Origin: Methanobacteriota archaeon
GTDB taxonomy: Archaea; Thermoplasmatota; Poseidoniia; Poseidoniales; Poseidoniaceae
Assembly: GCA_002720275.1 (NCBI GenBank)
Contig: PBHR01000039.1
Coordinates: forward strand, 1-44,887
Length of the DNA: 44,887 nucleotides
Direction of reading: 5' to 3'
Shown: positions 1 to 9,800 of the stretch, one piece after another
How positions within the stretch are numbered: position 1 is the first letter of the stretch
Layout of the letters: every line of letters begins with the position of its first letter
Position numbers and translations under genes: made by a program
The notes under the pieces: model-generated
What the model was told of the DNA's origin: nothing
Databases searched by the model: none
What the model saw: only the letters and a program-made list of their open reading frames with translations

Positions 1-611
1 ACTAGAGGGAAGATTAGTAATAAGGGGCCAAATAATACGATTACTAATTTCCAAGACATTAAAAATAATATTAAAAATGCAGTTAATGTTGTAATTATTA
101 ATCTAATTATTGAAGTAGATGAATCAGAAATTACATCTTCTAATTGATTAACATCTGAGGATAAAATAGACATTAATGCTCCAGTTTGCCTTAAATCGTA
201 ATAAGATACTTCCATTTTTACCAAATTTCTTGTGGCATCCATCCTTAAATCATGTTGAACTTTATATCCAAGTGATTGCCAACAATAATCACTAGTTCCT
301 TGAAATATAGCCAACATAGTGAAACAAGAGAATATCAACGCACCATAACCAAGCTCGGGATTTTCAGAAATTAAATCGACAAGGAAATTTGGACCCGTTA
401 GGTTCCCACTTTGATAATAATCAACTGCATAACCCATTGCAACAAAGGGAATTAAATCAAAAGCCCTGGCAAATGCATTTGTACTAATTCCTAAAGTTGC
501 ACGTCGCCAATAACTCTTAACATACGGCACAATTCTCCAAATTTGTTTACCTATGATTTGTTTAGATTCAATTATTTCATCCTCATTAGAAGGAATTTCA
601 GCATCTTTCAC
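1..611 (-). CDS. ABC exporter, N-terminal transmembrane part (partial, runs off the left edge)
   Basis: Reading the minus strand from a GTG at 611 gives about 203 open codons with no stop before the window edge. The product starts with an acidic cytoplasmic stretch, then IWRIVPYVKSYWRRATLG, several hydrophobic helices, and the segment YYDLRQTGALMSILSSDVNQ followed by LEDVISD. This is the pattern of the first intracellular loop of type I ABC exporters (MsbA/LmrA/MDR-like, where the consensus is close to FDxxxTGxLxSRLxxDV). The ATP-binding domain would lie beyond the left edge. An in-frame TGA lies four codons upstream of the GTG, so this start is forced unless a rarer codon is used. It is divergent from the protease gene, with about 108 bp between them. 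The substrate cannot be told; lipid or drug export is typical of the family. Confidence 0.82.
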   Translation of the reverse strand, partial: MKDAEIPSNEDEIIESKQIIGKQIWRIVPYVKSYWRRATLGISTNAFARAFDLIPFVAMGYAVDYYQSGNLTGPNFLVDLISENPELGYGALIFSCFTMLAIFQGTSDYCWQSLGYKVQHDLRMDATRNLVKMEVSYYDLRQTGALMSILSSDVNQLEDVISDSSTSIIRLIITTLTAFLILFLMSWKLVIVLFGPLLLIFPL

Positions 612-719
612 AACAACCGCTCAAGCATCAAGTTTACAATCCTTATTCATTAAAATGGAAATTAGCACCTCCAAAGGTTTGATTTGGCGGCAGGTAATGG
701 AGCAACATGAGGCAGTAGT

Positions 720-3700
720 ATGAAATCTGGTCATAGAATTAATTTTAAAAACAAAAAAGCACTAATAATAGCTTTAACTTTGATTTTTATTTTCCCCAGT
801 TGGGCGGTTACTGCAAATGGATATTCAAACAATGATCAAATAATCAAAACTAATGCAGATCTAGAATCTTTAGAGGAGATGAATGTTTTTCCTAATTTGG
901 ATCTTTCTTCAGGTTGGACAATTGATGAAAATAGTAATTCCGAAAAAATAGAGTTACGGTTTAGAAATGCCCAACCGATTAACCCAGCTGAATGGTCAGT
1001 TGAATTTGGTGATTTAGTCAGTGGATGGTATATCCTACAACATTCAATGCCTGTTCCATCGGAATGGTTGTATTCTCTTAATGATGCAGGAATTGAATGT
1101 CATTCATACATACCTCATGGAGCATTCCATTGCTTCATCCCAATGAAAACCACTCAAGAATTAGAGCAATTAGAAGTTCAAGGAATTATGAGTTTAGATC
1201 CTACAGATAAAGTTCATCCAATGATTGATGAATTACTTGTTGGTGAATTCGAGCAAGGGTTCACCATTTTTGGAAAAGGTGTTGTCACAATAGTTCTTTC
1301 AGGGAATACATTACCTGAATTACAACTTGATGATTCACTTACATTACTCTCCCATAGTAATAGATGGGCAACTTTATTGGTAGATGAAATAGGGATTTCG
1401 AGATTAGCCAATAATCCTGGTGTTGAATGGATTGAACCAAAATTTAAATTTTATACTCAAAATACAATTGGAAGAGACATTATTGAAGTGGATTATGTAT
1501 CTCAAACTGCAGAAATGAGTAATTTAAATGCTGCTTGGACTGGTTTAACAGGTGCTGGTGTTCAAGTCACTGTTGCAGATTCAGGATTAGATTCTGGAGT
1601 TGATGACGGCACTATGCATCCTGATTTTCAAGGAAGAATAAATGGCATTGAATCATTACCAATTCCTCAATGGTGGAAAGATGTTGGTTGGATTGAGCCA
1701 GCAGCATCCTTAGATGATGGGGCTGCAGACCTATCCAACTGTTATCAGTGTGGAAATGGCCATGGAACTCATGTGGCTGGTTCTGTACTGGGAGATGGTT
1801 CTGCTTCTGGAGGTTCTATTGTTGGTGCTGCACCTGCGGCAACTTTACACTTTCAAGCGACTGAACAATGGGCAGATTTTACTGTAGCATCTGGAGAAAC
1901 TGATTGGTATGGATTATTTGGAATTCCAGATGATTTGAATACTATGTTCGCTCAAGCATATGAAAATGGTTCAAGAGTTCATACAAACTCATGGGGTTCT
2001 AATGCTGCTGGACAATATACTGCAACTTCTCAACAGGCTGATCAAGCATCTTATACATATCAAGACATGGTTATACTATTTGCTGCAGCGAACGAAGGAG
2101 TAGATGATGACGGAGATGGTGAAGTTGATGATGATTCGATGGGAGCTCCTGCGACGGCAAAAAATGTAATTACAGTTGGTGCCTCTGAAAACGATAGAGA
2201 TACTTTGCCCACAAATTCTGGAAACTTTCTTCCTAGTTCATGGGGTGCAGATTACGGCGAACCAATTGCTTCTGATTTAACGGGGGGAGATCCAGAGGGT
2301 ATGGCGGCATTTTCAAGCAGAGGACCTACTGATGATGATCGGCAAAAGCCAGAAGTTACTGCTCCAGGGACTTGGATTCTTTCTACAAGAAGTAGAGCTT
2401 CAACATCAGGAGGTTGGTTAGCTTACGATTCTGATCATGTATACATGGGAGGAACTAGTATGGCAACACCACTAACTGCAGGTTCTGCCGCATTGCTTTT
2501 GGAACATCTAGACACTAATTTAGGAGTTTCAAATCCGAGTTCAGCCCTAATTACATCATTATTTATCGCTGGAGCTGATGATATGGCTGGACAATATGGT
2601 GATCCAAATAATGGAGCTGGAGAAACGATTCCTAATTATCATGAGGGATGGGGAAGAATCGATTTAGGGGGTTCCATAAACAGTTCTTTTGTAGATGGTG
2701 AAACTGTTAATACAGGACAATTTAGAGAGTTTTCATTCAATGTACCAGCAGCAATGCCAACACTAAAAGTTGTACTTTCCTATATTGATCCTGCAAGTTC
2801 TCCAGGAGTAGGCCCTCACCTAGTAAATGATTTAGATATTGAATTACACAGACCTGATGGAACAGTTCAACAATTATCAAATAATTTAGATTCGACAAAG
2901 GGCATTACAATTAACGCACCACAAAGTGGTACTTGGGAAGTTCATATCACTGGAACAAATGTACCTCAAGGACCACAACCATTTGCTGTTTCAGTAAATG
3001 TAGATAGTGGATTAATAAACTCAACAAACGATCTTGATTTTGATGGCTTTGATGATACAAGTATTGATGATTGTCTCGGTTTATGGGGTAATTCCACAAG
3101 TGATAGACAAGGATGTTTAGATTCTGATGGGGACGGATATAGTGACCCTGATGGAGGTTGGACTGTTGCAAATGGTGCTGATGCATTTATTTCTGATTCA
3201 ACACAATGGGCAGACTCAGACATTGATGGTTTTGGAGATAACCCTGCTGGGACAACTCCTGATGATTGCCTAATTACTCAGGGGTCATCAACAATTGATA
3301 GAAATGGATGTCCTGATTTAGATGGTGATGGTTTTAGTAATCCAGATGGCATTTGGACTACAGGGGATGGAGCAGATGCATGTGTTGCCATATCTGGCAC
3401 TTCAACAGAAGACAGAGCCGGTTGCCCTGATTTTGATGGCGATGGTTATAGTGACCCTGATGGATCATGGACAATAGCTCATGGTGCTGATGAGTTTATC
3501 GGAGATCCCGAACAATGGATAGATTCTGATGGGGATGGATATGGGGATAACCCCCCTCCCTCCAATAATGGAGATAGTTGCCCTGGAAGCCATGGAACCA
3601 GTTCTCAAGATCGAAAAGGTTGTACAGATAGTGATGGAGACGGATATAGTGACCCTGATGGAAATTCTCAAGCACATCCGCTAGGTAGTGCAGATGCATT

Positions 3701-6044
3701 TCCTAATGATGGCACCCAATGGAGAGATTCTGATGGGGATGGTTATGGCGATGAATCAGGAGGAAACAACCCAGATAGTTGTCCTTTAGTTTCTGGCACA
3801 TCAACTGAAAATAATATTCTAGGATGTTTAGATTCTGATGGGGATGGTTGGGATGATAATTCAGACCCATTACCTAATGATGGCACCCAATGGGAAGATT
3901 CTGATGGAGATGGATATGGGGATAATCTTGCAGGTAGTAATCCTGATTTCATGCCCAATGATCCTAGCCAATGGGCTGATTCTGATGGAGATGGCTTTGG
4001 AGATAATTCAAGCGGCACAAATGGTGATGCATTCCCCAATGATGGGACCCAATGGGAAGATTCTGATGGAGATGGATATGGGGATAACCCGGCGGGTAAT
4101 TTTGCTGATGATTGCCCGAACTATGCTGGCAACTCTAATCAAAATGGGAATTACGGATGTTTAGATTCTGATGGGGATGGATATGGGGATTCAGATGATG
4201 ATTTCCCATTTGAAAGTACTCAATGGATAGATACTGATGGGGACGGATATGGAGATAATTCAAACGGGGTCAGACCAGATAATTGCCCTAATGAAGCAGG
4301 AAATTCAACTAAAAATTTCAATTGGGGTTGCCCTGATTCAGATGGAGACGGTTATGCAAATAGTGATGATGCTTTAGAGAATTTAGCAGGGCAATGGGAA
4401 GATGCTGATGGGGATGGATATGGGGATAATCCAGAAGGTCCACAATATGATTCATGCCAATATTTACCTGGAACATCATGGATTGACCGATATGGATGCC
4501 CAGACAATGATAATGATGGATATTCAAACGAATATGATGATTTCCCTGATGACGTCTTGAGGCATATTGATAATGATGGAGACGGATTTGATGACTTAAA
4601 TGAAGATGCGTGCCAAGATAGTTATGGTAAATCTAACAAAGACCGTTTAGGATGTCCCGACAGCGATAATGACGGTTATAGTGATCCTGATTTCTTTTAT
4701 TCTATTGCTGATGGTGCAGATGCATTCCCAAATGATAGCACTCAATGGAACGATACAGATGGGGATGGATATGGGGATAATACATATCCTGCATTATATC
4801 CAGATGATTGCCCAAGTACTGCGGGAAATTCTTCAATCATCCTATTAGGTTGTGTTGATAATGACGGAGATGGATATGCAAATTCAAATGATTCTCTTCC
4901 AGAAAACCCAACACAATGGATAGATTCTGATGGGGATGGATATGGGGATAATCCATTAGGAACTCAGGCAGATGGTTGTATAGACTATTATGGTAATTCA
5001 TCGTCTACACCGTTTGGGTGTTTAGATACTGATAGAGATGGAAGCGCGGATTCAATTGATCCATTACCTGAAGATTCTAGCCAATGGATAGATTCTGACG
5101 GGGATGGATATGGGGATAATCCTGCAGGAACTTCTCCTGATGCATGTCCTTCGATATTTGGATCTTCACATTTAGGTCCTGAATTAGGATGTATAGACTC
5201 AGATGGTGATGGATATTCAGATAATATTGATGCATTGCCACAAATAAATTCTCAATGGATTGACTCTGATGGAGATGGATATGGAGACAACAATTCATTA
5301 GACGCATCTTGGATAGACCATTGGCCTCAAGATAATTCAAGAAATATCCCAACCACTACAATAACATGTAACCTAGAAACATCACAAACAGTAGTTGACC
5401 CTAGTGGTGAAATAAATGGGACTTGTACAATATCTAATACAATGAATGAAGCAATAAAAGTCTTTATTTATTTAGAAATTGGGCCAGGATTAGATACTAT
5501 TCAAACTTCTTGGCTCTTAGAATTACAAGCATCAGGTGCAATTGAATCTACAAAAACCTTTGATTTTAAAATTAAAGTAGGTGGAGTTGGAGAATGGAAT
5601 TCCACTTTTAAAGTTCTAGCAATAGGATCAAATGTCTTAATAGAGGGGGAAGAAATAATATTTTCTGGATTTGAAAATGAAGATGAAATACCTAAAGTTG
5701 TTGAAGATGAATTAAGCGCCATAGAATCATATATTGAGATGTTAGGCCCTGTAGCCCCCCACATTACTCCAATGAGTTTAGCAATTGTTGCTGGAATTTT
5801 CATATTATTACAATCTGGAAAAATATGGAATTCAAGAAGAGGTCAAAGAAAAGTTAAGGAAGAATTCATTCGAAATAGAATCAAAGAAAGAACTAAACCT
5901 CCTTTGCCAAATACAATGATTAACAGATCAAGAACTGCTGCACAACTCAAACCAAGCCATCATAGATCAAATAACATGAGGAAGTTTACAGATCAAAATG
6001 TTAATCAAAATATCAATGATGATTTACTTGATGATTTGATTTAA
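720..6044 (+). CDS. Giant membrane-anchored subtilisin-like (S8) protease with thrombospondin type 3-like calcium repeats
   Basis: Secreted serine endopeptidase, probably for degrading external protein. An N-terminal signal peptide (about residues 1-33) is followed by a propeptide-like region and an S8 catalytic domain with Asp287 (VADSGLD), His348 (GHGTHVAG), oxyanion Asn458 (AANEG) and Ser580 (GGTSMATP). A jelly-roll P/PPC-like domain spans roughly 665-765. About 26 Asp-rich repeats of the form DSDGDGYGDN cover about 770-1530, then a beta-rich domain (about 1540-1670), one membrane helix (about 1680-1700) and a basic tail of about 75 residues. All catalytic residues are present, so it should be active. 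A GAGG element at 709-712 sits 7 bases before the ATG. Topology (inference): catalytic part outside, basic tail inside, with the repeats as a calcium-stiffened stalk. Confidence 0.93.
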   Translation: MKSGHRINFKNKKALIIALTLIFIFPSWAVTANGYSNNDQIIKTNADLESLEEMNVFPNLDLSSGWTIDENSNSEKIELRFRNAQPINPAEWSVEFGDLVSGWYILQHSMPVPSEWLYSLNDAGIECHSYIPHGAFHCFIPMKTTQELEQLEVQGIMSLDPTDKVHPMIDELLVGEFEQGFTIFGKGVVTIVLSGNTLPELQLDDSLTLLSHSNRWATLLVDEIGISRLANNPGVEWIEPKFKFYTQNTIGRDIIEVDYVSQTAEMSNLNAAWTGLTGAGVQVTVADSGLDSGVDDGTMHPDFQGRINGIESLPIPQWWKDVGWIEPAASLDDGAADLSNCYQCGNGHGTHVAGSVLGDGSASGGSIVGAAPAATLHFQATEQWADFTVASGETDWYGLFGIPDDLNTMFAQAYENGSRVHTNSWGSNAAGQYTATSQQADQASYTYQDMVILFAAANEGVDDDGDGEVDDDSMGAPATAKNVITVGASENDRDTLPTNSGNFLPSSWGADYGEPIASDLTGGDPEGMAAFSSRGPTDDDRQKPEVTAPGTWILSTRSRASTSGGWLAYDSDHVYMGGTSMATPLTAGSAALLLEHLDTNLGVSNPSSALITSLFIAGADDMAGQYGDPNNGAGETIPNYHEGWGRIDLGGSINSSFVDGETVNTGQFREFSFNVPAAMPTLKVVLSYIDPASSPGVGPHLVNDLDIELHRPDGTVQQLSNNLDSTKGITINAPQSGTWEVHITGTNVPQGPQPFAVSVNVDSGLINSTNDLDFDGFDDTSIDDCLGLWGNSTSDRQGCLDSDGDGYSDPDGGWTVANGADAFISDSTQWADSDIDGFGDNPAGTTPDDCLITQGSSTIDRNGCPDLDGDGFSNPDGIWTTGDGADACVAISGTSTEDRAGCPDFDGDGYSDPDGSWTIAHGADEFIGDPEQWIDSDGDGYGDNPPPSNNGDSCPGSHGTSSQDRKGCTDSDGDGYSDPDGNSQAHPLGSADAFPNDGTQWRDSDGDGYGDESGGNNPDSCPLVSGTSTENNILGCLDSDGDGWDDNSDPLPNDGTQWEDSDGDGYGDNLAGSNPDFMPNDPSQWADSDGDGFGDNSSGTNGDAFPNDGTQWEDSDGDGYGDNPAGNFADDCPNYAGNSNQNGNYGCLDSDGDGYGDSDDDFPFESTQWIDTDGDGYGDNSNGVRPDNCPNEAGNSTKNFNWGCPDSDGDGYANSDDALENLAGQWEDADGDGYGDNPEGPQYDSCQYLPGTSWIDRYGCPDNDNDGYSNEYDDFPDDVLRHIDNDGDGFDDLNEDACQDSYGKSNKDRLGCPDSDNDGYSDPDFFYSIADGADAFPNDSTQWNDTDGDGYGDNTYPALYPDDCPSTAGNSSIILLGCVDNDGDGYANSNDSLPENPTQWIDSDGDGYGDNPLGTQADGCIDYYGNSSSTPFGCLDTDRDGSADSIDPLPEDSSQWIDSDGDGYGDNPAGTSPDACPSIFGSSHLGPELGCIDSDGDGYSDNIDALPQINSQWIDSDGDGYGDNNSLDASWIDHWPQDNSRNIPTTTITCNLETSQTVVDPSGEINGTCTISNTMNEAIKVFIYLEIGPGLDTIQTSWLLELQASGAIESTKTFDFKIKVGGVGEWNSTFKVLAIGSNVLIEGEEIIFSGFENEDEIPKVVEDELSAIESYIEMLGPVAPHITPMSLAIVAGIFILLQSGKIWNSRRGQRKVKEEFIRNRIKERTKPPLPNTMINRSRTAAQLKPSHHRSNNMRKFTDQNVNQNINDDLLDDLI
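3020..5310 (+). repeat. In-gene tandem array of thrombospondin type 3-like repeats
   Basis: The DNA repeats units close to GATTCTGATGGGGATGGATA, each coding for DSDGDGYGDN-like calcium-binding loops, with variable spacers of about 20-50 residues that often carry paired Cys (DxCP...GC). I count about 26 units. Several copies are nearly identical at the DNA level (for example around 3523, 3900, 4060, 4920 and 5095), which suggests recent unit duplication or gene conversion and makes copy number prone to assembly error. The spacing is irregular and the array is coding, so it is not a CRISPR. Confidence 0.92.
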
Positions 6045-6084
6045 TTTAACCGAATCTAATATATCAACAATAGAGAACGCAAGA

Positions 6085-6885
6085 CTACTGCAGGACTGGT
6101 CTAGCGGTATGATTCTGGCCTTCCAAGCCAGCGGTCCGGGTTCGATTCCCGGGTCCTGCACTCTTTAATTTCCCATAAGCAATGGATAAGAAATATTCTT
6201 CTTTAAATTTGATTAAATAATTTTTAAAAATAATTAGGCTACCATCATAATTAATGTTTTGTTCAAATTTATTATTTTTATTCATTATTTTTATTTGAGT
6301 TGGTGAAATACTCATACCCACCCTTAAAGCCTTCAAAATTGATTCTTTTATTGTCCAAATTTTATTTAATGTATTATTTCCATCTGATTCATATAATAAT
6401 TTAATTTTTTCCAATTCTAGCCCATTTGATAAAAATTCTAATAAATTTTTAGATCTACTTTGGTTAGAGATTTCAACATCAATTCCAATCCTTAAATCAG
6501 CGTTAGAAATAGCAACAATTGCCATGCCTCTAGTCGTGGAAATACTAAAATTAGGTAATAATTCAGTTTCAGATGTATTGTCTTTCCATTCAAAATAAGG
6601 CGCTCTATTCTCATCTCTTGAAACTCGAATTAATTTTGGATCTATTGAAGGGAAATTTTTTCTAAACATTTGGAATAATAAATACCTACCCGTGGCATGT
6701 TCTTCAGAACGTTTTGCAGTCTTAAAATTTCTAATTTCTTCTAAATCAATAAAATCTAAATTACTAATATCTTTTATTTCTTCTCCAAATTCAGTTTTTC
6801 TTATTTTCAAATAATTTATTTTAATCCCAAGTTTCTTTGGTAAATCTAAATTAAGTTCTTTTATTTCATCACAAGGAAACCACAT
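6085..6885 (-). CDS. Sfp-type 4'-phosphopantetheinyl transferase
   Basis: Would transfer the 4'-phosphopantetheine arm of CoA to the serine of acyl carrier protein domains. The family's magnesium and CoA-binding residues are visible: GIDVE with Asp136 and Glu138, and WTIKE (Trp177, Lys180, Glu181). Length (266 codons) is slightly above the usual 220-250. It starts with ATG at 6885, three bases after the stop of the giant synthase, so the two are almost certainly co-transcribed and the synthase ACPs are the obvious substrate. Oddity: the open frame continues through the whole antisense of tRNA-Gly and stops at 6085-6087, so its last 25 or so residues (from about SAGPGNRTR on) are antisense tRNA. 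The folded enzyme probably ends near the SIAYGKL segment. Confidence 0.9.
   Translation of the reverse strand: MWFPCDEIKELNLDLPKKLGIKINYLKIRKTEFGEEIKDISNLDFIDLEEIRNFKTAKRSEEHATGRYLLFQMFRKNFPSIDPKLIRVSRDENRAPYFEWKDNTSETELLPNFSISTTRGMAIVAISNADLRIGIDVEISNQSRSKNLLEFLSNGLELEKIKLLYESDGNNTLNKIWTIKESILKALRVGMSISPTQIKIMNKNNKFEQNINYDGSLIIFKNYLIKFKEEYFLSIAYGKLKSAGPGNRTRTAGLEGQNHTARPVLQ
6090..6160 (+). tRNA. tRNA-Gly (anticodon UCC)
   Basis: A full cloverleaf can be drawn by eye. The acceptor stem is GCAGGAC (6090-6096) with GTCCTGC (6153-6159), discriminator A at 6160. The anticodon stem CTGGC/GCCAG encloses the loop CTTCCAA, giving anticodon UCC. The T arm is CCGGG TTCGATT CCCGG. There is no intron and CCA is not encoded. 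It lies between two convergent protein genes and is overlapped on the opposite strand by the end of the PPTase reading frame. Confidence 0.96.
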
Positions 6886-6888
6886 AAA

Positions 6889-9800
6889 TTAACGCTCCAA
6901 ATCAAAACGCATTGAATCTTCCAAGGGCGCTAATGCTTTGAGTTGAATACCTTCAAGAATCATAACAATTGATTTACTTGGTGTATCTTCAACAATTATT
7001 GCGTCATGTAAACTAACTCCTTCTGAAATTTCACGACAGATTGTCCTTATTAACAGATTAGCATTATTTTCTGGCTGGCGTAAAAGTGTAGATGATAAGA
7101 TCCCTACAGGAAGAGCTTGCATATTTGTTTGTTCCATCGTCACCATTCCTGCGTTTTGAAATGATGATTCTATCAACATAGGATAAGATTCTAATTTTAA
7201 TTCAACATTTTCTAACTCTAATTTAAATTGTTCTTTTTTAGGCAATTGATGTCTTTGTAAAATTTTTCCATCGGCACCTAAATTATCTTCAATTGAAATC
7301 CCTGCAATTATCCCTGCATGAGATTGGAAACTAGGGCCGTGGAAAAATCTAGAATAAATGAAATTTGAGCTGTTGGTAACTGGTCCTGCCTCTGGCAATC
7401 CAATCGTTGATTTTTTACTTGACTCATATGTTTTTGACAATTTAACAAAGGCAGAATGATGTTGTTTTGGTTGCCCAAACACCTGTCCTTCAGAATTAAT
7501 CAAGTCTGATTCCATTATACAATGTACTTCTGCACCATCTCTTTTTGCAATGACTCGGACTTTTTGTGTGGGGCGAATTAATTTCACAGGCAGACCAAAT
7601 TTTACATCTTTAAATCCAGATACAAAACTATTAGGTGCAAGTAAATGAGAGCATTGAGCAAATAATTCTAATGCCATTACTCCTGGCAAATAAGGTACAT
7701 TTTCAATAGAGTGATCTTCTAAAAAGGGATATGTTTCCACATCAAAAGTTGTTTCAACTGTAATTGATTCTCCTTCCTTGAAACTAACTATGTAATCAAT
7801 TAAACTCATTTGGCCCTGATCTTCAATAATTGATGAAATTTTACTAGGCATTAATAACGGAGGATCTCTTTGTACCCCTAATTCATCTAAAATACCTAAA
7901 TTACCTGCAATTACAACTCTCCTTTTCCCATTACTTAATATTTCATCAACAAATAATTTTACTCCTTTTTCAAGCCCTACAGTTTGTATTCCTGCTTGTT
8001 CAAACACCTTTTCAATAGAACCTTTAGTGGCCATTCCTACTTCTCTCCAACCAGTCCAAGCGATAGCTATCGCTCTAGTTTTATTAGTTGCATTTAATCT
8101 AGACATTTCCGCATCAAGAATACAATTTGCTGCAGAATAATCTGTTTGGCCTGCATTTCCAAATCTTCCAGCAATGCTTGTAAAACAACACGCAATTCTA
8201 AGATCTTTTGTTCCACTAATTTCAGCTGTATTAACCAAATTAATCCACCCTTCAGTCTTTATTGAAACTACTTTTTCAAAAATTTCAGGGTCTTTATCTC
8301 CAATTAATTTTGAGTCTTCAATGCCTGCTCCATGGATTATACCTGTAATAGGGCCAAATTTCTGTCCAATATTTTTTCCTACTTTTGAGAGGTTTTTATA
8401 ATCTGTAACGTCACAACTATAATACTCACAATTATTTCCTGTGGATTTGATTGCATTAATTGTTAGATGAATGTCTAATGATCTTGTAAATGGTTTCCAA
8501 GCATTTTCCCATTGTACCATGTTCACTGCACCATTTTCTTCAATTAATTTTTCTCTTAGCAATAATTTTCTTTCGTTTAATTGTTCTTCAGTATCATTTA
8601 CCCATTCAGATGTTTCAGGGATTAATTCTGTTCTCCCTAACAAAATAAAAGTCGCATTTGAATCTCTACATGATGACGCTAAAGCAATACACGATGCTGC
8701 AGTGACTCCTGAACCACCACCTGAAACAAGTAATATATCATCAGATTTTAGTTTTGAACGCTCTTCTATCAATGATTCATCAAATAATACTAATTTCCAT
8801 CGTCTTAAATCACGATCTAAGCCTACTTCTACTAACTTATTTTTACACAAGGATTCTTTAACTATGTGCTTAGCTAATTCTTGAGTGTTTGAAATTAGGT
8901 CAGGATGTACATCTAATGCTGTACATTTCAGATTAGGTCGTTCTTTAGCATATGATTTTACAATTCCATGGGCACCTGCTGCAACAGGGTTGAAGTGAGA
9001 ACTCCTATTTCCATGCCTTCCATCCATTGCTGAAACACTAACTACAATTCCAGAATTAATATTACTAAAATCAGAATCTAATTCATGTAATAAATTAAAC
9101 AATGAATTTGTAGAAATTGTTGTTTGTATTTTACTATTTTTCAAACTCCATTCCAAACCCGCAAGATTCAAGGGCGCTAAATGAATTAACCCACCTAAAT
9201 TCCCAATAGAGGCTACATGGTTAGCGACCTCTAACATCTGGCTATCTGAATTCGGGTTTGCTCTAAGCAATGGAACCTCATTCTTTTCTTCAATTGAAAA
9301 ATCTTTAACAGAAGTATCTAAACTTAATAAAATTACTTTTGCGCCTTTGGATGATAATTCATCAGCAATTGATTCACCTAAATTCCAATCTTCATCAGTA
9401 ATTAAAATTGTTCGGCCATGAACATCTATTTCATCATCAACTAATTCTTCGGCTTCTTCAACTTCAACCTGCCATCTACGTACTTCAGAATCATCAATTA
9501 CATCATTTGTAACAATAGTTTTTTCTTGTATAGGTTCTATTTTTAGTTCATCTACTACGTCAATTTGTTTTGAAACATCTTCATTATTAATTTTCGTATC
9601 AGACATTTTTGAAATATATGACGCTATATGGTTTAATGTTGGGTGTTCAGACAATACAAAATTCTCATCTACTGGAAGTTTGAATTTTGTTCTTAAATCT
9701 CCCATCATTTCAGCTTGTTTTACAGAATCGACACCTAATTCTCCTTCTAAATCTTGATCAAAACCGATAAAATCTTCTGGATATCCTGTATGTTCAACCA

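Noticed and set aside
3020..5310. Regular DNA repeats that could suggest a CRISPR array
   Set aside because: The units are in frame, code for calcium loops, and have variable spacing and sequence.
2947..5352. Many long antisense or out-of-frame ORFs inside the protease repeat region (for example 3743-4039 minus, 3838-4164 plus)
   Set aside because: They are produced by the repetitive Asp/Gly codons of the real gene; they repeat the same low-complexity pattern and have no start signals.
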